A DNA stretch of 64,000 nt from assembly GCF_900102535.1 (NCBI RefSeq), contig NZ_FNBP01000001.1, positions 186,001 to 250,000 of the forward strand, written 5' to 3'. The stretch is from Sulfitobacter delicatus. Lineage in GTDB: Bacteria; Pseudomonadota; Alphaproteobacteria; Rhodobacterales; Rhodobacteraceae. A program made the position numbers and the translations under genes. Each line of letters opens with the position of its first letter. The stretch's first letter is position 1. Below are positions 1 through 9,090 of this stretch, in pieces. Under the pieces are notes generated by a model. The model did not search any database. It saw nothing but the letters and a program-made list of their open reading frames with translations, and was not told where the DNA came from.

Positions 1-593
1 TCGCGGGTGATCTCGGCTGCGATGTTGCGCATCGGCAGGTCCGCAATCTGGTCTTCGGGGTAGAGCCACGGGCCTTCCGGCACTTCACCGGCGAGCCATG
101 CGCGCAGGGTGTCGATGCCGTGGCCACGCTCGGCGGAGATCATGAAGGTCTCGGTGAAATCAAAGGCCGCGTTCATCTTTTCAGTGAGGCCCAGCAACAC
201 GGGCGCTTCGACACGGTCGATCTTGTTGATGGCCAGCGCCACGCGGCGGCCTTTGGCGATGTTGCCAAGCTCTTCGAGGATGCGCTCGACGCCTTCGGTC
301 ATGCCGCGGTGCGCCTCAATGAGCAGGACCACCACATCGGCATCCGCAGCCCCGCCCCAAGCGGCGGCGACCATGGCGCGGTCCAAGCGGCGGCGCGGCT
401 GGAACAGGCCGGGCGTGTCGACAAAGACCAATTGCGCGTCGCCCTCCATCGCCACGCCGCGGATGCGGGCGCGGGTGGTTTGCACTTTGTGCGTCACGAT
501 AGAGACCTTGGCCCCCACCATGCGGTTCAGCAGCGTGGATTTGCCCGCGTTGGGCTCTCCGATCAGGGCGACGAATCCGGCACGGGTGGTCAT
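1..593 (-). CDS. era: GTPase Era, C-terminus cut off by window edge
   Basis: Ribosome-assembly GTPase that binds 16S rRNA. The 197 visible residues carry the Ras-like G domain: P-loop GEPNAGKS at residues 12-19, DTPG at 59-62 and NKID at 123-126. The C-terminal KH RNA-binding domain lies beyond base 1, so the gene is partial because of the window, not decayed. The ATG at 593 overlaps the rnc stop by four bases (ATGA), indicating translational coupling in an acpS-lepB-rnc-era operon. The rnc-era order is typical of alphaproteobacteria. Confidence 0.97.
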   Translation of the reverse strand, partial: MTTRAGFVALIGEPNAGKSTLLNRMVGAKVSIVTHKVQTTRARIRGVAMEGDAQLVFVDTPGLFQPRRRLDRAMVAAAWGGAADADVVVLLIEAHRGMTEGVERILEELGNIAKGRRVALAINKIDRVEAPVLLGLTEKMNAAFDFTETFMISAERGHGIDTLRAWLAGEVPEGPWLYPEDQIADLPMRNIAAEITR

Positions 594-1276
594 GAGTTTT
601 TCTCCAATTGCCGCAGCAGCGTGGTGGCAGCGGCCTGTTCGGCGGCGCGTTTTGAGGGCGCTGTGGCAGCGGCTTCGGCACCATTGTCGAGCCGCGCTGT
701 GATGGTAAAGACCGGCGCGTGATCCGGTCCGCTGCGCCCCGTCTGGTCGTATCGCGGCGGATTGAACCCACGGGCCTGCGCCCATTCTTGCAAGGCGGTC
801 TTGGCGTCGCGGGCGTCTTCCTTGACGGTTTTGAGGCGATTGCCCCAAAGCCGCAGGACCAAATCTTTGGCCGCGTCAAACCCACTGTCCAGATAGACCG
901 CCGCGATCACTGCTTCGATTGCATCGCCCAACAGCGCCTGCTTGCGCCGCCCGCCCGAGATCATCTCGGAGCGCCCCAGTTTCAGCACCTTGCCCAGATC
1001 AATCTCACGCGCCACATCGGCGCAGGTTTCCTTGCGTACCAGCGCGTTGAAACGCGGGGCCAATTGGCCTTCGGTGGCACCCGGATCAAGCGCCAGCAGC
1101 GCTTCGGCCATCACAAGGCCCAAGACCCGGTCGCCCAGAAACTCCAACCGCTGGTTGTCGTCGCGGTTGGCCGAGGACATCGACGCATGGGTCACCGCTC
1201 GGCCCAGCAGCTCCGGCTTGGCAAAGCTGTGGCCGATCCGCGCCTCAAAGGCTTTGAGATCCCCGCTCAGCTTCAT
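590..1276 (-). CDS. rnc: Ribonuclease III
   Basis: Double-strand-specific endoribonuclease for rRNA and mRNA processing, 228 aa, the usual family size. The signature [12 protein letters not shown] lies at residues 41-52 and supplies acidic residues E45 and D49; D118 and E121 complete the Mg-binding site. A double-stranded-RNA-binding domain occupies about residues 155-226. The start overlaps the lepB stop by four bases and the stop overlaps era by four, so the three genes are tightly coupled. Confidence 0.98.
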   Translation of the reverse strand: MKLSGDLKAFEARIGHSFAKPELLGRAVTHASMSSANRDDNQRLEFLGDRVLGLVMAEALLALDPGATEGQLAPRFNALVRKETCADVAREIDLGKVLKLGRSEMISGGRRKQALLGDAIEAVIAAVYLDSGFDAAKDLVLRLWGNRLKTVKEDARDAKTALQEWAQARGFNPPRYDQTGRSGPDHAPVFTITARLDNGAEAAATAPSKRAAEQAAATTLLRQLEKNS

Positions 1277-2109
1277 CTGACCGCTTCGAAGAAACGGTCG
1301 CTGCGCCAGGTCCAGAAGAACAGCATCGAACGGCCCGCCGAGCTGAACATGATCCGGTCGGCACGGCCAATCAGGTTCTCAAAGGGCACAAAGCCCACAC
1401 CGCCCGCTTTCTGCGCCAGACGGCTGTCGGCAGAGTTGTCGCGGTTGTCACCCATGAAGAAGTAATGGCCAGCAGGCACGGTATAAACGCCGGTGTTGTC
1501 GGACTGTTGGTTGCCGATGTTCAGGATCGGATGCGAGACGCCGTTCGGCAGCGTTTCGATCTGCCGGCTCTTCTTACACACACCGCCTTGGCCCACGGGA
1601 CCGTTTTCACAGCGTGGACGCAGCCGTTGTGGGCCTTGCGGGGCCATGACTTCCTCAAAGACGCCGTCGTCCTTAAGCTCGACCGGGGTGCCGTTCAGGC
1701 TAACCACGCCATTGCGGATTTGCACCTTGTCGCCCGGCAGGCCGATGAGACGTTTGATATAGTCGCGGCCCGAGACAGGGTGGCGGAAGACCACGACATC
1801 GCCGCGCTCAGGCTCGGAGCCGAACAGACGTTCGTTGTCTCCGTCGAACACGCCGCAAACATCCTTGGCGTCGATCTCGATCCCCAAACCGGGCATCATC
1901 AGACTGGGACAGGAGGCGTAGGAATAGCCATAGGCCATCTTGTTCACGAAGAGGAAATCGCCGATCAGCAGCGTTTCTTTCATCGAACCCGAGGGAATCC
2001 AGAACGGCTGGAAGAACAACGTCCGAAAGACCCCCGCGATCAACAGCGCCCAAACGATGGTCTTGATGGTTTCGACAAAGGCGTTGCCGGTTTTTTCCTT
2101 GGCGGCCAT
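1273..2109 (-). CDS. lepB: Signal peptidase I
   Basis: Inner-membrane serine protease that removes signal peptides from exported proteins. It has 278 aa. One N-terminal membrane segment (about residues 14-35) is followed by the catalytic Ser42 in PSGSM and the general-base Lys119 in [14 protein letters not shown]; the conserved [11 protein letters not shown] box lies near residues 220-230. An insertion with several cysteines (about 67-175) separates the boxes. It sits between acpS and rnc, the standard alphaproteobacterial position. Confidence 0.97.
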   Translation of the reverse strand: MAAKEKTGNAFVETIKTIVWALLIAGVFRTLFFQPFWIPSGSMKETLLIGDFLFVNKMAYGYSYASCPSLMMPGLGIEIDAKDVCGVFDGDNERLFGSEPERGDVVVFRHPVSGRDYIKRLIGLPGDKVQIRNGVVSLNGTPVELKDDGVFEEVMAPQGPQRLRPRCENGPVGQGGVCKKSRQIETLPNGVSHPILNIGNQQSDNTGVYTVPAGHYFFMGDNRDNSADSRLAQKAGGVGFVPFENLIGRADRIMFSSAGRSMLFFWTWRSDRFFEAVR

Positions 2110-2222
2110 GCGGCGCTCCTGACATATCGGTTTGGCGTTACATGCTTGGCACTGTCGGGCAAGTCAAGAGAAGCGGCGTCGCAGGGCCGTTAGGTGCAGC
2201 GAAATGGCCTAGAACGCGGCGT

Positions 2223-2624
2223 TTAGGACTGGGGACGCGCCTCAATCACCACAAAGGCCTGCGCCCAAGGGTGATCGTCGGTCAGGGTGACGTGAATGAT
2301 CGCCTCATGCCCCGGCGGGGTCATCTCGGCCAGACGCTCGGCGGCCCATCCCGTCACCTCCATCACCGGTTGCCCGGTGCGCAAGTTGCTCACCGCCATG
2401 TCGCGCCACGCAATCCCCATGCGCAGCCCGGTGCCAAGCGCTTTGGAACAGGCCTCTTTCGCCGCCCATCGTTTGGCATAGGTGCCTGCCACATCGCGTC
2501 GCCGCGCGGCCTTGTGCTGCTCGACCTCTGTGAACACCCGGTTGCGAAAGCGGTCGCCAAAGCGATCAAGCGTGCCTTGGATACGCTCGATGTTTGCCAA
2601 ATCAGTTCCAATGCCAAGGATCAT
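2223..2624 (-). CDS. acpS: Holo-[acyl-carrier-protein] synthase
   Basis: Transfers 4'-phosphopantetheine from CoA to the acyl carrier protein serine. At 133 aa it is a normal AcpS. The metal-binding D8 in [11 protein letters not shown] and E57 in [14 protein letters not shown] are present. The gap of 113 bases to lepB is unremarkable. An upstream terminator (2728-2754) separates it from the DUF2383 gene, so it probably starts its own transcript within 2625-2727, although I could not pick out a convincing promoter there. Confidence 0.96.
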   Translation of the reverse strand: MILGIGTDLANIERIQGTLDRFGDRFRNRVFTEVEQHKAARRRDVAGTYAKRWAAKEACSKALGTGLRMGIAWRDMAVSNLRTGQPVMEVTGWAAERLAEMTPPGHEAIIHVTLTDDHPWAQAFVVIEARPQS

Positions 2625-2727
2625 GGGGTGCCATTCTGTTCAGTCGCGGGGCCGTCGCGCCCTTTCGAGCAATAGACCACGCTGCGACAGCGAGGAAAAG
2701 GATGAAGCATTCGCCGCTGTAACGCAA

Positions 2728-2754
2728 AACGCCGCCCCGGTGAGGGACGGCGTT
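2728..2754 (-). terminator. Rho-independent terminator of the DUF2383 gene
   Basis: On the minus strand AACGCCG pairs with CGGCGTT around an inner GC-rich loop and runs into TTTTGCGTT. It lies 24 bases after the stop of the gene at 2778-3221. Confidence 0.8.
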
Positions 2755-2777
2755 AAGGTTGTTCGCTCTAGCGCAGA

Positions 2778-3221
2778 TTACGCAATCGCGTGGCGGGCCT
2801 TCTCGGCTTTCGCCTCGTCAATGGCACGCTGGACCGAAGCGCGCTGCTCGGTCAGGAAACCGTAGCCTGTATGGCCAGCAGTCGCTTTGATCGCGTCGTC
2901 ATAGACTTCGACCAATGCGGATTCGCCATTGATGATCTCGTCATAGACGGCCTCATCATCGCCGGTCACTGCGTCGCGCAGTTTCAGCCAACCGCGGTGT
3001 GCGGAAGCGGCGGCGGAACCGTCTTCGGAAACCTCAACACCATCAACGCCCAGTTGGCGGTGCAGTTCGGTGTGGAACTTCTCGCGCTCGGCGATGCGCT
3101 TATCGAAGAAGCCGACAAAGCTGGCTTCGTCCGAAACCTGCTTGCGGGATTCACGATAGCCATCGCGGCTGTCGATCAGGCGGGTGTGCAGTTTCTTCAG
3201 TGTATCGATATGGTCGCTCAT
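2778..3221 (-). CDS. PA2169-type four-helix-bundle protein (DUF2383)
   Basis: Small soluble protein of 147 aa, almost wholly helical, with ferritin-like helical periodicity but no full diiron ligand set that I can point to. The sequence matches my memory of the DUF2383/PA2169 family, whose function is unknown and which is often linked to stress conditions. It has a very strong Shine-Dalgarno (TAGGAGG) seven bases before the ATG and a dedicated terminator. It is inserted between pdxJ and acpS, two genes that are adjacent in many alphaproteobacteria. Confidence 0.75.
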   Translation of the reverse strand: MSDHIDTLKKLHTRLIDSRDGYRESRKQVSDEASFVGFFDKRIAEREKFHTELHRQLGVDGVEVSEDGSAAASAHRGWLKLRDAVTGDDEAVYDEIINGESALVEVYDDAIKATAGHTGYGFLTEQRASVQRAIDEAKAEKARHAIA

Positions 3222-3320
3222 TATTGCCTCCTAGGTATGTTTACCAGTCTGCCGTCCCAACGCGGCAAAACGGCTTTGGGTCCATACCAAAGAGGAGATG
3301 AGTGAATTTCCGCTGCGCTC

Positions 3321-4073
3321 TTATGCGTCGCGGGCGGCGTCCATCAGGCGGCGCATCTCTGCTATCGCGGGTTCCAGTCCGAGAAAGATCGCCTCGCCAA
3401 TCAGGAAATGGCCGATATTCAATTCCCGCACCTCTGGAAAAGCCGCGACAGGGGTCACCGTGTCATAGGTCAGCCCGTGACCTGCGTGGACCTCCAACCC
3501 CAAGGACGCCGCGAAGCTGGACATTTCGCGCAGTTTCGACAGTTCCTTGTCAGCTTCCTCCCACCGACCCTCTGCGAATGCGTCACAATAGGCGCCAGTG
3601 TGCAGTTCGATCACCTCGGCCCCGATCCGGTTGGCCGCTTCGATCTGCGCTGGTTCAGCGGCGATGAAGATCGACACACGGCTGCCCGCTTCGCGCAGCG
3701 GTGCGATAAAATGGGCGAGTTTGTTTTCCTCGCGCGCGACTTCCAGCCCGCCCTCGGTGGTCCGCTCCTCGCGCTTTTCGGGGACGATGCAGACGGCGTG
3801 CGGCTTGTGACGCAGAGCGATTTTCTGCATCTCATCGGTGGCGGCCATCTCGAAGTTCAGCGGCACCGAGAGGACCTCCATCAGCCCTTCGATATCGGCG
3901 TCCGAGATATGGCGCCGGTCTTCGCGCAGATGGGCCGTGATGCCGTCGGCTCCGGCCTTCTCGGCAATCTTCGCGGCCCGCAGCGGGTCAGGATAGGCCC
4001 CGCCCCGCGCATTGCGCACGGTCGCGACATGGTCGATGTTCACGCCCAATCTCAGCTTTGGTTGGTCAGCCAT
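3321..4073 (-). CDS. pdxJ: Pyridoxine 5'-phosphate synthase
   Basis: Condenses 1-deoxyxylulose 5-phosphate with 3-amino-2-oxopropyl phosphate to pyridoxine 5'-phosphate, the last ring-forming step of DXP-dependent vitamin B6 synthesis. NIDHVATVRNARGG at the N-terminus and the HLREDRRHI stretch are typical of PdxJ, a TIM barrel. An in-frame upstream start (4145) would add 24 aa unlike the family. The ATG at 4073, eight bases after AGAGGG, gives the usual 250 aa and is preferred. The DUF2062 gene lies upstream on the same strand. Confidence 0.95.
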   Translation of the reverse strand: MADQPKLRLGVNIDHVATVRNARGGAYPDPLRAAKIAEKAGADGITAHLREDRRHISDADIEGLMEVLSVPLNFEMAATDEMQKIALRHKPHAVCIVPEKREERTTEGGLEVAREENKLAHFIAPLREAGSRVSIFIAAEPAQIEAANRIGAEVIELHTGAYCDAFAEGRWEEADKELSKLREMSSFAASLGLEVHAGHGLTYDTVTPVAAFPEVRELNIGHFLIGEAIFLGLEPAIAEMRRLMDAARDA

Positions 4074-4240
4074 GGTCATCCCTCTTGCATCACTTGCGGT
4101 GACCATAGGTCGGAAATTTAGCCAACCCCATAGGGAGAAGGACAATTTTCGTAAAATTTGTCGGGCAAAGGACGCGGGGGAATGATCCGCGCGCGAAGAA
4201 GGTCAGGAATGTAGCAGATGCCTTGCCGAACTGGCCGCGT

Positions 4241-4897
4241 TCAATCCGCGTGCCGCTTGGCGTCAGCCTTCTGCGCCGCCTTATGCTTCAACGCTTCGAA
4301 CTTCGCCTTGATCATCCCGCGCCGACGCTTCTGATAGGCCCGCAAGACAGGCACCGACAAATAATAAGCAACAGAAGCACAGATCATCCCCGGCAGGATG
4401 CCCCCGATCAGGTAGGGGTAGAAGACCTGATGGAAAAACACGGTCAGCCCGGACCAATCCATCGTCGCATCGGTAAAGATCGCGACGAAGTTCTCCTGCA
4501 AATCCCGCCCGGCATCGAGGAACTTGCCGCCGAAAGACCGATGCTCCGTGGCGGCCACAGGCGCGCCCAGCAGCCAGTGCCCTGTTTGCAAGGACGCAAT
4601 GCCAATTGGGACATAGGTCAGCGGGTTGCCAAAGAAGGTCGCCATCAACGCCGCAAGAATATTGGCCCGCATCAGCCGCGCAATGAGGAAGGCGACCACA
4701 AAATGCAGCCCGTAGAAGGGCGTGAAGGTGGTGAAAACGCCGGCCCAAATTCCCCGCGCAATGCGCTCAGGGCTATCCGGCAGCCGACGCATCCGGTGTT
4801 TGACATAGTGAAACGCACGCGTCCAACCACCACGCGGCCACAGAAACTCGGCCAGCGCGCGCAGGGTCGGTTTCGGATCGCGGCGTTTGAAAATCAA
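4241..4897 (-). CDS. DUF2062 membrane protein
   Basis: Predicted inner-membrane protein of 218 aa with about three or four hydrophobic segments. It carries the DUF2062 hallmark GIWAGVFTTFTPFYGLHF around residues 47-64 and a FFGNPLTYVP loop near residues 88-97. Function is unknown. The start is a TTG at 4897: a TGA lies two codons upstream in frame, so no earlier start exists. Only 36 bases separate it from the end of rsh, so co-transcription with rsh is likely. Confidence 0.8.
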   Translation of the reverse strand: MIFKRRDPKPTLRALAEFLWPRGGWTRAFHYVKHRMRRLPDSPERIARGIWAGVFTTFTPFYGLHFVVAFLIARLMRANILAALMATFFGNPLTYVPIGIASLQTGHWLLGAPVAATEHRSFGGKFLDAGRDLQENFVAIFTDATMDWSGLTVFFHQVFYPYLIGGILPGMICASVAYYLSVPVLRAYQKRRRGMIKAKFEALKHKAAQKADAKRHAD

Positions 4898-4933
4898 GTC
4901 TCAGGTCCAGTCTCGGCGTTTCATCTGCCCGGC

Positions 4934-7084
4934 TCAGGCGGGCTCTTCGGCACTCTTTCCGGCGCTCATGTTGCGATGCCTGCTGACATCAGCAACTTCG
5001 CTTTCGGCTTCGAGCGTGGACATAAGTGAATGCAGATGGCTTACATCCCTCAGGTCCACATAGACCAGCAAACGGTAAAAGTCAGGTTTGCGTTCCACAA
5101 ACTCGAGATTGGAGATATTGGCCGAGGCCTCACCGATCAAGGTGCAAATCCGCCCCAAGACGCCAGCGCCGTTGCCGATGGTGATGTCGAGCCCGCTGGA
5201 ATAGACCGCCGGATGGCTGCCATCGTGCCAGCGCAGGTCGAGCCAGCGGTCGGGCTGATCCTCGTATTCGGACAATCGGTCGCAGTCGATGGAATGGACG
5301 GTCACGCCTTTGCCGCGGAAGGTGATGCCAACTATCCGCTCTCCCGGCAGCGGCGTGCAGCAGGGCGCGCGGTCAAAGCTCTGGCCCGGCTCCAACCCGA
5401 CCACAGCACGGCGCACGTCGATCTGATCGCCCTTTTGCGGGGCAAGGTCGGGATAGACTGATTCGACCACTTCACGGCCCGTCAGTTCCGAACTGCCCAA
5501 ACGCGCCAGCACCTCGTCCGGCCCGTTCAGGCGCATGTTCTTCGCAACGGTGCGCAGCACCTTGTCGGTGGCTTCCTTGCCGACCTGACTGAAGGCCGAG
5601 CGCGCCAATTCGCGGCCCAGTTTGACAAAGCGCTCGCGGTCGACCTCGCGCAAGGAACGGCGGATGGCCGACTTGGCCTTGCCCGTGGTGGCAATATCGA
5701 GCCACGTGGCCTGCGGGGTCTGGCCCTGCGCGGTGGTGATCTCAATCGACTGACCGTTCTTGATCCGGGTCCAAAGTGGCACGCGCATGCCGTCGATCTT
5801 GGCCCCGACACAGGCGTTCCCGATCCTTGTGTGGATCTGGTAAGCAAAATCGATCGGCGTGGCGCCACGCGGCAGCTTCACCACATCGCCCTTGGGCGTG
5901 AAGCAGAACACTTGGTCGGCGTACATCTCAAGCTTCACCGCTTCGAGGAAATCCTCATGGTCGGTCTCGGCGTCGAACTGTTCGGTCAGTTGGCTGATCC
6001 ACTTGGCGGGATCGACAGCAAAGGGGTTCCGGCTGCGCACACCGTCGCGGTAGGACCAATGCGCAGCGACGCCGGTCTCGGCCACGTCATGCATCTGCCG
6101 CGTGCGGATCTGCACCTCGACGCGTTTGCCATCGCGCCCCGACACAGTGGTGTGGATCGAGCGGTAGCCGTTGGTCTTGGGCTGGCTGATGTAGTCTTTG
6201 AACCGCCCCGGCACGGCCCGCCAGCGGCGATGGATCGTGCCAAGTGTGCGGTAGCAGTCTTCTTCAGAGGCGGTGATGACGCGAAAGCCGTAGATGTCCG
6301 AGAGGCGAGAGAAGCTCTGCTCCTTCTCCTCCATCTTGCGCCAGATCGAATAGGGTTTCTTGGCGCGGCCAAAGACCTCGGCCTCAATCTCGGCCTTCTC
6401 CAATTCGATCCGCATGTCGCCAGTGATGCGCTGGATCACGTCGCCAGTGTCGCGCTGCAAGGTAATGAAACGGCGGATGATCGACGCGCGGGCCTCGGGG
6501 TTCAGCACCCGAAAGGCGAGGTCTTCAAGCTCTTCGCGCATCCATTGCATGCCCATACGCCCAGCCAGCGGCGCGTAGATGTCCATCGTCTCACGCGCTT
6601 TTTTGATCTGCTTGTCCGGCCGCATCGATTTGATCGTGCGCATGTTGTGCAAACGGTCCGCGAGCTTGACCAAGATCACCCGCAAGTCCTTGGACATCGC
6701 CATGAACAGCTTGCGAAAGTTCTCGGCCTGTTTGGTCTCGGTCGAGTTGAGCTGGAGGTTGGTCAGCTTGGTGACACCGTCCACCAATTCCGCCACTTCG
6801 CCGCCAAAAAGGCTCTGCACCTCCGCGTAAGACGCCTTGGTGTCCTCAATCGTGTCATGCAACAGAGCGGTGATGATCGTGGCATCATCCAACTGTTGCT
6901 CGGTCAGGATCGCGGCGACGGCAACGGGATGGGTAAAATAGGCCTCGCCGGAATGGCGGAACTGGCCCTCATGCATCTGCGCGCCGTAGTCAAACGCCGC
7001 GCGGATCAATGCTTCATTGGTTCGGGGATTGTAGCCCTGAACAAGGGCGATCAGATCGTCGGCAGTGATGTCGGCGCTGTTCAT
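4934..7084 (-). CDS. rsh: Bifunctional (p)ppGpp synthetase/hydrolase
   Basis: Makes and degrades the stringent-response alarmone. The 716-aa protein has the full long-RSH layout: an HD hydrolase domain with H52 and the H76-D77 pair in HDTIEDT, a synthetase domain (YRSIHT near residue 308), a TGS domain around 385-445 and a C-terminal ACT domain around 637-705. Both catalytic halves look intact. A single bifunctional RSH is usual in alphaproteobacteria. It follows rpoZ by 36 bases, the common rpoZ-spoT arrangement. Confidence 0.97.
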   Translation of the reverse strand: MNSADITADDLIALVQGYNPRTNEALIRAAFDYGAQMHEGQFRHSGEAYFTHPVAVAAILTEQQLDDATIITALLHDTIEDTKASYAEVQSLFGGEVAELVDGVTKLTNLQLNSTETKQAENFRKLFMAMSKDLRVILVKLADRLHNMRTIKSMRPDKQIKKARETMDIYAPLAGRMGMQWMREELEDLAFRVLNPEARASIIRRFITLQRDTGDVIQRITGDMRIELEKAEIEAEVFGRAKKPYSIWRKMEEKEQSFSRLSDIYGFRVITASEEDCYRTLGTIHRRWRAVPGRFKDYISQPKTNGYRSIHTTVSGRDGKRVEVQIRTRQMHDVAETGVAAHWSYRDGVRSRNPFAVDPAKWISQLTEQFDAETDHEDFLEAVKLEMYADQVFCFTPKGDVVKLPRGATPIDFAYQIHTRIGNACVGAKIDGMRVPLWTRIKNGQSIEITTAQGQTPQATWLDIATTGKAKSAIRRSLREVDRERFVKLGRELARSAFSQVGKEATDKVLRTVAKNMRLNGPDEVLARLGSSELTGREVVESVYPDLAPQKGDQIDVRRAVVGLEPGQSFDRAPCCTPLPGERIVGITFRGKGVTVHSIDCDRLSEYEDQPDRWLDLRWHDGSHPAVYSSGLDITIGNGAGVLGRICTLIGEASANISNLEFVERKPDFYRLLVYVDLRDVSHLHSLMSTLEAESEVADVSRHRNMSAGKSAEEPA

Positions 7085-7120
7085 GCCATCTGCCTCTTGG
7101 CCCCGGCCGGGGCGCGGGGG

Positions 7121-7474
7121 TTAGCCCTGCCCTTGAGCGGCCATCAACTGGCGCAGCAACATTTCTTCGGACATGCTGTCTTCTTCAGGCTTGTCCTGCT
7201 CGGCACCCATCAAAAGCGCCATGGCGTCCTCTTCGGGCTCATCGACTTCGATCTGGCTCTGGTTGCTCTCGATCAGACGCTCGCGCAGGTCGTCGGCGGA
7301 CTGTGTCTCATCAGCGATCTCGCGCAGGGACACGACGGGATTCTTGTCGTTGTCGCGGTCAACGGTGAGCGGCGATCCGGCAGAAATCTCGCGGGCACGA
7401 TGTGCAGCCAGCATAACGAGTTCGAAACGGTTCGGAACCTTATCCACACAATCTTCGACGGTGACGCGGGCCAT
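7121..7474 (-). CDS. rpoZ: RNA polymerase omega subunit
   Basis: Small assembly subunit of RNA polymerase, 117 aa. The N-terminus [20 protein letters not shown] is the standard omega signature, followed by the AAHRAREI helix. The C-terminal half is an acidic tail rich in E, D and Q, longer than in E. coli but usual in this order. Transcribed just ahead of rsh, so omega and the (p)ppGpp enzyme are co-expressed. Confidence 0.97.
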   Translation of the reverse strand: MARVTVEDCVDKVPNRFELVMLAAHRAREISAGSPLTVDRDNDKNPVVSLREIADETQSADDLRERLIESNQSQIEVDEPEEDAMALLMGAEQDKPEEDSMSEEMLLRQLMAAQGQG

Positions 7475-7547
7475 GAAGCCTCCAATATCTCATTTGCTGC
7501 CAGAAGTGCGGTATTTAGGCTTCTTCGGACAGATTTACAAGTCGATA

Positions 7548-8156
7548 TTACAAGGGTCGCACCGCAGCCTTGTCACGTTCCGGCAAAGCGTCAAGCAGCG
7601 CCCGCACCGGCTTGCCGAGCAGCGGATGGACCCATTCCGGCGCGACATCCGCCAAAGGCACCAGCACAAATGCCCGGTCCTGCAAACGAGGATGGGGGAG
7701 GATCAATTGCTCCGGCACCCGCCCAATCTGTGCCTCCAGCGGCAATTCTCGCCATATCTTGTGGGTTTGACGGTCGGGCAGCACCATGTCGTCACAAGCC
7801 AGCAGATCAAGATCAAGCGTCCTTTGGCCCCAACGCTGCTCTCGCTCGCGCCCCATTTGCCCTTCGATCCGGTGCAGCACGCCAAGCGCTTTGACCGGAC
7901 CCCAAGGCGCGGTGACCCGCACTGCGGCATTCACGTAATCTGGACCATTGCCTGCGGGAAAGGCCGGTGTGTGGTAGAATGTACTGGTGGCGCGAATCAC
8001 CGCGCCAGATGTTTGTAGTAATTTTAATGCCGCCTTCAGCGTTTCCCGGGGGGCACCAACGGACGACGCGAGGTTACCGCCGAGCGCAATTAATAGGTCG
8101 TGCATGGGAACGGTGGCTGTCTCGCCCACCTCCCCGTTAACTTGCCCTTGCGACAT
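7548..8156 (-). CDS. folK: HPPK, 6-hydroxymethyl-dihydropterin pyrophosphokinase
   Basis: Pyrophosphorylates 6-hydroxymethyl-7,8-dihydropterin in folate synthesis. The 202-aa sequence has the ALGGN start motif, WGQRTLDLDLL with the Mg-binding aspartates, and HPRLQDRAFVL. The start is uncertain: ATG 8156 adds 17 residues before MHDLLIALGGN at 8105, and the shorter form would fit the usual N-terminus. The spacing to rpoZ is 73 bases. It is divergent from the NYN gene. Confidence 0.94.
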   Translation of the reverse strand: MSQGQVNGEVGETATVPMHDLLIALGGNLASSVGAPRETLKAALKLLQTSGAVIRATSTFYHTPAFPAGNGPDYVNAAVRVTAPWGPVKALGVLHRIEGQMGREREQRWGQRTLDLDLLACDDMVLPDRQTHKIWRELPLEAQIGRVPEQLILPHPRLQDRAFVLVPLADVAPEWVHPLLGKPVRALLDALPERDKAAVRPL

Positions 8157-8278
8157 TCTGTAAAAACCCTAGGTAAGCAGCGAAACGAATTACGTCTTGG
8201 TTTACCCGATCTTGTTAGACCCCGACGCCCAGAGATCAACCCGGGAAGTGCGGCGACGCCTGCCGAAAGGATAGTTAG

Positions 8279-8833
8279 ATGTTCTATAAAGACGAGCGTT
8301 TGGCGCTGTTCATTGACGGCTCCAATCTTTACGCCGCTGCCAAAACCTTGGGTTTTGACATCGATTACAAGCTCTTGCGACAAGAGTTCATGCGTCGCGG
8401 CAAGCTCCTGCGTGCCTTTTATTACACCGCGCTGCTGGAGAATGATGAGTATTCCCCGATCCGCCCGCTGGTCGACTGGCTGAACTACAACGGCTTCACC
8501 ATGGTCACAAAACCGGCCAAAGAATACACCGACAGTCTGGGCCGACGGAAAGTCAAAGGCGACATGGACATTGAGCTCGCCGTGGATGCGATGGAGCTTG
8601 CCCCTCATGTCGATCACATCGTGATATTCTCCGGCGACGGTGATTTCCGCCCCCTGGTCGAAAGCCTGCAGCGCCAGGGCGTGCGCGTCTCGGTCGTTTC
8701 AACAATTCGCAGCCAGCCGCCGATGATTTCTGACGACCTCCGCCGACAGGCCGACAATTTCATTGAACTGGATGATTTACGTGATGTCATAGGACGCCCG
8801 CCACGCGATCCGGCACCTGCAACCGAAGGTTGA
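8279..8833 (+). CDS. NYN (LabA-like) domain protein, predicted RNase
   Basis: A 184-aa protein of the NYN/PIN-like fold. Acidic positions expected for a metal-dependent nuclease are all present: D13 in FIDGSNLY, D95 and D97 in KGDMDIELAVDAM, and D120/D122 in FSGDGDFRPLV. This suggests an active RNase, although the target is unknown. About 20 C-terminal residues are proline-rich and disordered. It is monocistronic, divergent from folK, and followed by a symmetrical hairpin. LabA/DUF88 is the closest family I recognise. Confidence 0.85.
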   Translation: MFYKDERLALFIDGSNLYAAAKTLGFDIDYKLLRQEFMRRGKLLRAFYYTALLENDEYSPIRPLVDWLNYNGFTMVTKPAKEYTDSLGRRKVKGDMDIELAVDAMELAPHVDHIVIFSGDGDFRPLVESLQRQGVRVSVVSTIRSQPPMISDDLRRQADNFIELDDLRDVIGRPPRDPAPATEG

Positions 8834-8930
8834 TTCTTCCGCTGACAGACCGCTCGGCCCCGAACTTCGGTTACCCATACCCTACCAGCAGGGCTTCCTT
8901 GCGCCGAAACATCTATTGCTCAAATAAATA

Positions 8931-8963
8931 ACGGGCCAGCGGCGCAAGACGCCCCTAGCCCGT
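8931..8963 (+). other. Two-tier hairpin downstream of the NYN gene
   Basis: ACGGGC (8931-8936) pairs with GCCCGT (8958-8963). After a symmetrical 4x4 internal loop, GGCG pairs with CGCC around the loop CAAGA. There is no T-run after it, so it is a weak intrinsic-terminator candidate. It lies 98 bases after the NYN stop and 128 before luxR and could equally be a structured 3' end or leader. Confidence 0.5.
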
Positions 8964-9059
8964 GAAATGTTTCAAATACCCCAGGGAAGATACAATACAG
9001 CACATGTTTCCACGCGTTCCCCTTGATCTAATATAACACTTTCCCGTAGTAGTAGACGA

Positions 9060-9077
9060 CCCCCCGAAAGAGGGGGG
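9060..9077 (+). promoter_or_regulatory. C6/G6 hairpin abutting the luxR ribosome binding site
   Basis: Six C (9060-9065), loop GAAAGA, six G (9072-9077). The Shine-Dalgarno GGAG begins three bases later at 9081 and the ATG is at 9091. The stem is stable and close enough to influence ribosome access. Confidence 0.55.
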
Positions 9078-9090
9078 ATAGGAGAGCGCT

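Noticed and set aside
5831-7894. 687-codon open frame antisense to rsh and rpoZ
   Set aside because: It crosses three well-supported genes, has no family motif, and its composition is typical of an antisense shadow.
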